Assembly: GCF_014656095.1 (NCBI RefSeq)
Contig: NZ_BNBT01000073.1
Span: forward strand, 1 to 38,568
Length of the DNA: 38,568 nucleotides
DNA from: Streptomyces longispororuber
Lineage (GTDB): Bacteria; Actinomycetota; Actinomycetes; Streptomycetales; Streptomycetaceae
Direction: 5' to 3'
The translations under genes were made by a program, and so were the position numbers. How positions within the stretch are numbered: position 1 is the stretch's first letter; each line of letters opens with the position of its first letter. Shown here in pieces: positions 30,457-36,351 of this stretch. The notes under the pieces are model-generated. The model saw nothing but the letters and a program-made list of their open reading frames with translations. It did no database searches and was not told the origin of the DNA.

Positions 30457-31101
30457 ATGCGACTGGCCGAGTTGAGCGAGCGCAGCGGGGTGTCGACCGC
30501 GACGATCAAGTACTACCTGCGGGAAGGCCTGGTGCCGCCCGGCCGTCAGGTCAACGCGACGACGGCCGAGTACGACGACGGCCATCTGCGCCGGCTGCGC
30601 CTGGTGCGGGCGCTGATCCAGGTGGGCCGGGTGCCGGTGGCCAAGGCCAGGGAGGTCCTGGGGCACGTGGACGACGAGTCCCTGGGGCGCACGATCCGGC
30701 TGGGGGCGGCGCTGTGGGCGCTGCCGCAGGGCCCCGAGCCGGACGAGGAGGACCCCGCGGTGCCCGCCGCGCGCGCCGAGGTGGACCGGCTGCTCGCGCT
30801 GCTCGACTGGGACGCCGCGCGGGAGGTCGGTGCCCTGTCCCCGGTGCACCGCTCCCTGGTGGTGGCGGTGGCGACGCTGAACGGGCTCGGCTACGGCTGG
30901 GACGCCGAACGCCTGGCGCCGTACGCGGAGTTGATGCACGCGGCGGCGCGCCTCGACCTCGACTCGCTGGAGGCGCAGGCATCGGAGGCGGAGCGGGTGG
31001 AGACGGCGGTGGCGGCCGCGGTGCTCTTCGAGCCGGTGCTGCGGGCGCTGCACCGGCTGGCGCAGGAGGAGGAGTCGGCGCGGCGGTACGGCATCGAGTA
31101 G
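30457..31101 (+). CDS. MerR-family transcriptional regulator
   Basis: The 214-residue protein begins MRLAELSERSGVSTATIKYYLREGLVPPG, the MerR winged-helix signature, and ends in a helical Ala and Leu-rich effector region with no Cys. The lack of cysteines argues against metal sensing and for an organic ligand or a TipA-like role. GAGAGG and AAGGG lie before the ATG at 30457. It is divergent from the DUF4188 gene. Confidence 0.92.
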   Translation: MRLAELSERSGVSTATIKYYLREGLVPPGRQVNATTAEYDDGHLRRLRLVRALIQVGRVPVAKAREVLGHVDDESLGRTIRLGAALWALPQGPEPDEEDPAVPAARAEVDRLLALLDWDAAREVGALSPVHRSLVVAVATLNGLGYGWDAERLAPYAELMHAAARLDLDSLEAQASEAERVETAVAAAVLFEPVLRALHRLAQEEESARRYGIE

Positions 31102-31190
31102 GCGCGGGGCCGGGCCGGGGGCGGCGGTCACGGCGGCCGCGCGGACGCCCCGGCAGGCCTCGGGCGAGCCGCGGGGCTCCAGGACACGCC

Positions 31191-31222
31191 GAAGGGGCCC
31201 TCACCGTGGTGAGGGCCCCTTC
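31191..31222. terminator. Terminator of the tRNA cluster
   Basis: GAAGGGGCCCTCACC pairs with GGTGAGGGCCCCTTC (15 bp, loop GT on paper). It begins 8 nt beyond the last tRNA-Glu on the minus strand and may also stop merR transcripts. Confidence 0.85.
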
Positions 31223-31229
31223 GGGCTCG

Positions 31230-31302
31230 TACCCCCGACCGGATTCGAACCGGCGCTACCGCCTTGAGAGGGCGGCGTGCTAGGCCGCTACACAACGGGG
31301 GC
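31230..31302 (-). tRNA. tRNA-Glu (CTC)
   Basis: 73 nt on the minus strand, starting GCCCCCG and ending CGGGGGTA. The anticodon loop CTCTCAA gives anticodon CTC (codon GAG). GGTTCGAATCC forms the T arm. CCA is not encoded. It is identical in sequence to the copy at 31438. Confidence 0.96.
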
Positions 31303-31345
31303 GAGGATCTTGCAGGCGTTCGACGTGCGAAGCCGCAGATCCGAG

Positions 31346-31417
31346 CTGGTCTACCAGGACTCGAACCTAGACTAACTGAACCAGAATCAGTCGTGCTGCC
31401 AATTACACCATAGACCA
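31346..31417 (-). tRNA. tRNA-Gln (CTG)
   Basis: 72 nt, acceptor stem TGGTCTA / TAGACCA, discriminator G. The anticodon loop TTCTGGT gives CTG (codon CAG). T arm GGTTCGAGTCC. No encoded CCA. Confidence 0.95.
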
Positions 31418-31437
31418 ATGTGGTTTAGACCAGTTTG

Positions 31438-31510
31438 TACCCCCGACCGGATTCGAACCGGCGCTACCGCCTTGAGAGGGCGGCGTGCTAGGCCGCTACA
31501 CAACGGGGGC
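31438..31510 (-). tRNA. tRNA-Glu (CTC)
   Basis: Same sequence as the copy at 31230-31302: GCCCCCG acceptor, loop CTCTCAA, discriminator A. Confidence 0.96.
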
Positions 31511-31596
31511 CCTAGCGATCCCGCCCGGCAGTCGCCGGGCGATGTCACCGCGAGGTCGGGGGGAGCTACCCCTACCGTCCACGCGGGATGGATCTG

Positions 31597-31669
31597 TACC
31601 CCCGACCGGATTCGAACCGGCGCTACTGCCTTGAGAGGGCAGCGTGCTAGGCCGCTACACAACGGGGGC
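31597..31669 (-). tRNA. tRNA-Glu (CTC), anticodon-stem variant
   Basis: Same as the other two Glu tRNAs except for one base pair of the anticodon stem: CTGCC/GGCAG replaces CCGCC/GGCGG, so pairing is kept. The anticodon is CTC. Confidence 0.96.
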
Positions 31670-31726
31670 TTTGCGGATGCTGTGTCTTTCGAGACGACAA
31701 CCGCGGTTGCAGATGAGCTCTGCGAG

Positions 31727-31798
31727 CTGGCCTACCTGGACTCGAACCAAGACTAACTGAACCAGAATCAGTCGTGCTGCCAATTACACCATAGGCCA
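31727..31798 (-). tRNA. tRNA-Gln (CTG)
   Basis: 72 nt, acceptor stem TGGCCTA / TAGGCCA (one compensated pair different from the copy at 31346), discriminator G, loop TTCTGGT with anticodon CTG. It is the first gene of the cluster in transcription order. Confidence 0.95.
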
Positions 31799-31885
31799 CT
31801 GGAACGCAACCCCCGGGAGGGTTTCTGTTCCGGTTGCGCTTCCCGGCCGGACCTTTCGGCCCTCTCGGGCGGCGCAGGAAGAACA

Positions 31886-32611
31886 TTACCCGAAGGTGGA
31901 CGGCGCTCCAAAACGGGTATCGGAGCGCAGCAGCGCGGGGAGCTCCGTGAGGCTCGTGATGCGGTGGATGCCCGAGGGACCGGCCCCTGGTGTGCCGTTG
32001 CGGTCGAGCCAGACGCCGAGCAGCCCCGCGTCGCGGGCGCCCCGGGCGTCGATCTCCGGCTGGTCGCCCACGTACGCGATCTCCTCGGGCGCGAGGCCCA
32101 GCGCGTCGCAGGCCGCGTGGAAGGCCTCGGGTCGGGGCTTGGAGACGCCGAGGTCGGCGGCGCACAGGACGGCCTCGAAGCGGTCGCGGAGGCCGAGCGC
32201 GCCGAGTTTGTGCTCCTGCACGCAGAGCGCCGAGTTGGACAGCACCGCGTGCCGGTAGTCCTGGGCCAGGGCGTCGAGAGCCGGCACGGCGTCCGGGAAG
32301 AGCGCCCAGGCGGCCTCGTAGTGCACGCGGTAGCGACCGAACCAGGCGTCGGCCTCCGCATCGTCGAGCGCGGCGCCCAGGAAGTCGCGCACGCGGTCGC
32401 GGCGCTGCTCCTCGAACCCCACCTCCCCGGCGCCGAAGCGGGCCCAGTGCCGGTCGGTGAGCTCCTTCCACAGGGCCAGGGCCCGCTCGGCGCTGTCGTA
32501 CCGGCCGACGATGCCCTCGGCGGCGAGGTGGGCGCGCATGCCCGTGAGATCGGCGGTGGCGTAGTCGAAGAGGGTGTCGTCGATGTCCCAGACCACGGCT
32601 TCGATCGGCAT
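31886..32611 (-). CDS. HAD-superfamily hydrolase
   Basis: The 241-residue protein has motif I (VVWDIDDTLFDY), motif II (AVLSNSAL), Lys in SKPRPEAF and motif IV (AYVGDQPEIDARGARDAG), with a helical cap typical of phosphoglycolate phosphatase-like or haloacid dehalogenase-like enzymes. The substrate is unknown. ATG at 32611. Its first 32 bases and adjoining upstream DNA are duplicated 101 bp upstream (see repeat). It lies between the tRNA cluster and gltX. Confidence 0.9.
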   Translation of the reverse strand: MPIEAVVWDIDDTLFDYATADLTGMRAHLAAEGIVGRYDSAERALALWKELTDRHWARFGAGEVGFEEQRRDRVRDFLGAALDDAEADAWFGRYRVHYEAAWALFPDAVPALDALAQDYRHAVLSNSALCVQEHKLGALGLRDRFEAVLCAADLGVSKPRPEAFHAACDALGLAPEEIAYVGDQPEIDARGARDAGLLGVWLDRNGTPGAGPSGIHRITSLTELPALLRSDTRFGAPSTFG

Positions 32612-32731
32612 GTCTCCGACACTAGCCCGCACGGCCCCGGCGGCTGGGGGTTCGGGGGTTATCCCCCGAAAAACACAGTGTCGATGTCCCAGACCACGGC
32701 TTTGATCGGCATGTCTCCGACACTAGCCCGC
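32580..32731 (-). pseudogene. Duplicated 5' end of the HAD gene
   Basis: The 51 bases at 32580-32630 (start codon, MPIEAVVWDID and 20 bp upstream) recur at 32681-32731 with one mismatch, offset by 101 bp. The upstream copy codes for MPIKAVVWDID, then loses similarity and stops after TVFFGG. It is a truncated start of the same gene. Between the copies, TTCGGGGG-TTAT-CCCCCGAA (32651-32670) forms a perfect hairpin. Confidence 0.85.
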
Positions 32732-32866
32732 GCCGCCCGCGGGCAGGAGGGGGCGAAGCCCGGGCCTCCGGCCGGGCGGTCTCGCCGGTTCCGGGAAGCC
32801 GTCCCGGGCCCCGGCCGGGGTGCCGTAGCGTGGAGGGCCCGTCGAGCGAGAGGCCGAGCTCCACCC

Positions 32867-33142
32867 ATGACTGAGTACCGCGTCCAGTTCACCGTCGAGG
32901 CCCGCGCGGCCTACGACGAACTGCCCGGGGAGCGGCAGACGCAACTGGACAAGGCGTTGCGCGTGCTGGCCCGTGACCCCTTCCACAAGGCGGCGACCGC
33001 CCAGCTCGGGCCGGACGCGCACCTGCGCAAGGCGTACGTCGCCCCGGGCGTGGTCCTGGAGTACATGGTGGCCGGGGCGATCATGGTGATCGTCGTCCTT
33101 GAGATCTTCGACGAGAGCCACTACTTGATCGACGACGCCTGA
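32867..33142 (+). CDS. RelE/ParE-family toxin-like protein, no antitoxin seen
   Basis: The 91-residue protein (MTEYRVQFTVEARAAYDELPGERQTQLDKAL, RVLARDPFHKAATAQLG, LRKAYVAPGVVLEYMVAGAIMVIVVLEIFDESHYL) follows the RelE/ParE fold: N-terminal helical hairpin and a C-terminal sheet. RelE toxins cleave mRNA at the ribosome, ParE poisons gyrase; which applies cannot be read here. No antitoxin-sized gene adjoins it, so it may be solitary or domesticated. ATG at 32867, no strong ribosome site. It ends before a strong hairpin shared with gltX. Confidence 0.75.
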   Translation: MTEYRVQFTVEARAAYDELPGERQTQLDKALRVLARDPFHKAATAQLGPDAHLRKAYVAPGVVLEYMVAGAIMVIVVLEIFDESHYLIDDA

Positions 33143-33163
33143 GCCCCCGGGGGCGGCGTACGC

Positions 33164-33200
33164 GAAGGGCCCGGAAGCCGGGGTGGCTTCCGGGCCCTTC
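33164..33200. terminator. Perfect 16-bp bidirectional terminator between relE-like gene and gltX
   Basis: GAAGGGCCCGGAAGCC and GGCTTCCGGGCCCTTC are separated by GGGGT. The hairpin lies 21 nt from each of the two convergent stop codons. Confidence 0.9.
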
Positions 33201-33221
33201 GGGCGCTTCAGGGCGGGGGCG

Positions 33222-34709
33222 TCAGGCGGTCAGCTTCGCCAGGGCCGCGTCGACGCGCGCCAGCGCGCGGTCCTTGCCGAGGATCTCCAGGGACTCGAAG
33301 AGCGGCAGGCCGACCGTGCGGCCGGTGACGGCCACGCGGACGGGGGCCTGGGCCTTGCCCAGCTTGAGGCCGTGCTCCTCGCCGGCGGCCAGGACGGCCT
33401 CCTTGAGGGACTCCGGGGACGACCAGTCGGCCGCCTCCAGCTTGGCGCGGGCGGTGCGCAGGAGGGCGTCGGAGCCCTCCTTCATGGCCTTGGTCCAGGA
33501 GGCCTCGTCGAAGACCGGCTCCGGCAGGAACAGGAAGTCGACGTTGTCCGTGATCTCGGAGAGGACCTTCACGCGGCTCTGCGCGTGCGGCGCGATGGCC
33601 GCCCAGGCCGCCGGGTCGAAGTCCTCGGGGGCCCACGGGGCGTGCGGGGCCTTGAGCCACGGCTCGCAGGCGGCGGCGAAGGCCTGCACGTCCAGCATGC
33701 GGATGTGGTCGGCGTTGATCGCCTCGGCCTTCTTCAGGTCGAAGCGGGCCGGGTTGGAGTTCACGTCCGCGAGGTCGAACTTCGCGATCATCTGGTCGAT
33801 CGTGAAGACGTCCTGGTCGGCGGAGAACGACCAGCCGAGGAGGGAGAGGTAGTTGAGCAGGCCCTCGGGCAGGAAGCCGCGCTCGCGGTAGAGGTTGAGG
33901 CTCGCCTGCGGGTCGCGCTTGGAGAGCTTCTTGTTGCCCTCGCCCATGACGTACGGCAGGTGGCCGAAGGCGGGGATCTCCTTGGCGACGCCCAGCTCGA
34001 TCAGCGCCTTGTAGAGCGCGATCTGGCGCGGGGTGGAGGAGAGCAGGTCCTCGCCGCGCAGGACGTGGGTGATCTCCATCAGGGCGTCGTCGACCGGGTT
34101 GACCAGGGTGTACAGCGGGGCGCCGTTGGCGCGGACGATGCCGTAGTCGGTGACGTTCTCCGCCTGGACGGTGATCTCGCCGCGGACCAGGTCCGTGAAG
34201 GTGGTCGCCTCGTCCGGCATCCGGAAGCGGATGATGTGGCTGCGGCCCTCGGCCTCGTACGCCTGCTTCTGCTCGGCGGTGAGGTCGCGGCAGGCGCCGT
34301 CGTAGCCGGACGGCTTGCCGGCGGCGCGGGCGGCCTCGCGGCGGGCGTCGAGCTCCTCGGTGGTGCAGTAGCACGGGTAGGCGTACCCGCCGTCGACGAG
34401 CTTGGCGGCGACGTCCCGGTAGACGTCCATGCGCTGCGACTGGCGGTACGGCGCGTGCGGGCCGCCGACCTCGGGGCCCTCGTCCCAGTCGAAGCCCAGC
34501 CAGCGCATGGAGTCCAGGAGCTGCTCGTACGACTCCTCGGAGTCGCGGGCGGCGTCCGTGTCCTCGATGCGGAAGACCAGGGTGCCCCCGTGGTGCCGGG
34601 CGAACGCCCAGTTGAACAGGGCGGTGCGGACCAGGCCCACGTGGGGGTTGCCGGTCGGGGAGGGACAGAAACGTACCCGGACGGTGTCGCCGGGAGTCGC
34701 GTTAGCCAC
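33222..34709 (-). CDS. gltX: Glutamyl-tRNA synthetase
   Basis: The 495-residue class I synthetase has the HIGH-type motif (SPTGNPHVG), the glutamate site FRIEDTDAARD, a Cys-containing insertion (YCTTEELDA) and the KLSKRD motif before the anticodon-binding domain. Streptomyces are thought to lack GlnRS and to use this enzyme for both tRNA-Glu and tRNA-Gln, with GatCAB correcting the latter. GTG at 34709 overlaps the FAH gene stop by 8 nt, so they are coupled. The tRNA-Glu/Gln cluster lies 1.4 kb away. Confidence 0.97.
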   Translation of the reverse strand: MANATPGDTVRVRFCPSPTGNPHVGLVRTALFNWAFARHHGGTLVFRIEDTDAARDSEESYEQLLDSMRWLGFDWDEGPEVGGPHAPYRQSQRMDVYRDVAAKLVDGGYAYPCYCTTEELDARREAARAAGKPSGYDGACRDLTAEQKQAYEAEGRSHIIRFRMPDEATTFTDLVRGEITVQAENVTDYGIVRANGAPLYTLVNPVDDALMEITHVLRGEDLLSSTPRQIALYKALIELGVAKEIPAFGHLPYVMGEGNKKLSKRDPQASLNLYRERGFLPEGLLNYLSLLGWSFSADQDVFTIDQMIAKFDLADVNSNPARFDLKKAEAINADHIRMLDVQAFAAACEPWLKAPHAPWAPEDFDPAAWAAIAPHAQSRVKVLSEITDNVDFLFLPEPVFDEASWTKAMKEGSDALLRTARAKLEAADWSSPESLKEAVLAAGEEHGLKLGKAQAPVRVAVTGRTVGLPLFESLEILGKDRALARVDAALAKLTA

Positions 34710-35478
34710 GCTTGATCACCTTGTTGGTGAGAGTGCCGATGCCTTCGATGGTGACGGCGACCTCGTCGCCGACGGTGAGGGGGCCGACCCCCTCGGGGGT
34801 GCCGGTGAGGATGACGTCGCCGGGCAGCAGCGTCATGGCCTCGGAGATGTTGACGACCAGGTCCTCGATGGAGTGGATCATCTGGGAGGTGCGGCCGAGC
34901 TGGCGCTGGCGGCCGTTGACCGTGCACTGGATCGTCAGGTCGCTCGGGTCGAGCTCCGTCTCCACCCAGGGGCCGAGCGGGCAGGACGTGTCGAAGCCCT
35001 TGGCCCGGGCCCACTGCTTCTCGCGCTGCTGCACGTCGCGCGCGGTGACGTCGTTGGCGCAGGTGTAGCCGAAGACGACGTCCTTGACGCGCTCGCGCGG
35101 GACCTCGCGGCACATGCGCCCGATGACCACGGCCAGCTCCGCCTCGTGGTGCAGTTCCTCGGAGAACGGCGGGTACTGGATGGCGTCGCCGGAGCCGATC
35201 ATGGAGGTGGCGGGCTTGAAGAAGGCGAACGGGGCGTCGGGCACCTCGTTGCCGAGCTCTTCGGCGTGGCCCGCGTAGTTCCGCCCGAAGGCCACGATCT
35301 TGTGGCCGATGACGGGGGCGAGGAGCCGGACCTTGCTCAGCGGGACCTTCACGCCGCTCAGCTCGAAGTCGCCGTACGGACTGCCCTTGATGATGTCGAC
35401 GACGAGCTCGTCCGGCTTGTCGCCCTCGACCGCGCCGAAGGCGACGTTGCCGTCGATGGAGAACCTGGCGATACGCAC
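34702..35478 (-). CDS. Fumarylacetoacetate hydrolase family protein
   Basis: The 258-residue protein has the FAH catalytic segments (VIGHKIVAFGRNYAGHAEE, FFKPATSMIGSGDAI, EAELAVVIG with metal-binding Glu, GDVILTGTPEGVGPL). Members hydrolyse or decarboxylate acylpyruvates and related diketo acids; the specific substrate is unknown. GTG at 35478. Its pairing with gltX, by overlapping frames, is a standard actinomycete arrangement. Confidence 0.92.
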   Translation of the reverse strand: MRIARFSIDGNVAFGAVEGDKPDELVVDIIKGSPYGDFELSGVKVPLSKVRLLAPVIGHKIVAFGRNYAGHAEELGNEVPDAPFAFFKPATSMIGSGDAIQYPPFSEELHHEAELAVVIGRMCREVPRERVKDVVFGYTCANDVTARDVQQREKQWARAKGFDTSCPLGPWVETELDPSDLTIQCTVNGRQRQLGRTSQMIHSIEDLVVNISEAMTLLPGDVILTGTPEGVGPLTVGDEVAVTIEGIGTLTNKVIKRG

Positions 35479-35604
35479 GTGAGCGGTGCCCTTTGCAGCT
35501 ACGGGGTGGTCTGGTGCGGCCAGTCTATGGGGCGCTGCCCCTCTGCCCCTTTTCCGCCGCTTCCGCCACCGGTTCGCGGCCCGCCCCCGCGCGCGGGAGG
35601 GGCG

Positions 35605-35781
35605 TTAACCCTGGGGGGCTTCCATGAGGATGGTGCGCTTGGGGTTGGCCGTCTGGGTGGGGAGTTCGACGGGGTGCTCCGGCCGCTCGGGGGCCGGCTG
35701 CAGGTCGTCGGCGTCCTTGAGGTGCGCCAGGGTGGTGCGGCGCGGGTTGGCTATGTTGCGGAACATCGTCGTGGACTTCAT
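35605..35781 (-). CDS. Small protein with repeated ANPxRTxL motif
   Basis: The 58-residue product (MKSTTMFRNIANPRRTTLAHL to ANPKRTILMEAPQG) is basic at both ends and acidic in the middle, with no Cys and no export signal. The motif ANPRRTTL recurs as ANPKRTIL near the C terminus. ATG at 35781 is preferred over 35844 because a promoter-like pair places the transcript start between the two. I do not recognise a family. Confidence 0.55.
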   Translation of the reverse strand: MKSTTMFRNIANPRRTTLAHLKDADDLQPAPERPEHPVELPTQTANPKRTILMEAPQG

Positions 35782-35845
35782 CTGCTGCTCGGGCCCTGTC
35801 GATCGGGGCGTCACCCAAAGGACGCCGGTTGTCGGATTCCCCATC

Positions 35846-35873
35846 CCTGTAAAGCGTCAGGCTAAACATTCAA
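35846..35873 (-). promoter_or_regulatory. Candidate promoter of the small ANPxRTxL gene
   Basis: On the minus strand TTGAAT (35873-35868) and TACAGG (35851-35846) are separated by 16 nt. This places the start site near 35839 and gives about 58 nt of leader. Confidence 0.4.
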
Positions 35874-36351
35874 TTCCCGCGCAATGTCGAGAAGAGGCCA
35901 TGATCTTCATGTGAGTTTGCTCACGAGCGACCCGACATTCAGGTCAATTCAGGCGGACCAGCGGACCCTTGGAAACGGACAATGCACCCCTGAAGCGCCC
36001 ATTCCGCTCCTGATCATGAACACTGGGACACCGCTTTCACCCATGCGTCTCGTACCGGAAAGTCCGGTATAAGCGACTTCGCTTTCTACGTCTGGTGACA
36101 CGTTCCTCACGTGCTGTCACGGGAGCCGTGCCCCGAACCACGGGCCTTGTTGGAGATCCGGCACTGTGCTGGAATTCCCGGGACCGCCGCGGGATCGAAC
36201 CGGCGCACAGGGCGCGACGCAGCGCCGAGGGCGGCGGGAAGGGGGAGCAGCGCCGGTCTCACGACCACCATGGGGCGGGTGACGCCCCACGACTCCGACA
36301 CCGTTCCGCCGTCCACGCGGTGGAACGCCTGGTCCAGAGGTTGCGACGCTA
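35874..36351. other. Gene-free regulatory stretch before the sensor kinase
   Basis: No open frame looks coding here. Four short dyads were seen: GTGAG/CTCAC around TTTG (35911-35924), TACCGG/CCGGTA (36053-36069), AAGCG/CGCTT (36071-36084) and GTGACACG with CGTGCTGTCAC (36095-36120). The stretch to about 36000 is AT-richer than its surroundings. It probably carries the promoter and control sites of the conservon. Confidence 0.5.

Noticed and set aside
31128..31756. Small proteins with repeated RIRSGV or DRIRTGATAL motifs
   Set aside because: These frames are translations of the repeated tRNA genes and their antisense.
32732..32866. Antitoxin gene before the RelE-like gene
   Set aside because: Frames here are shadows without a start, ribosome site or antitoxin-like sequence; only a truncated HAD copy lies upstream.
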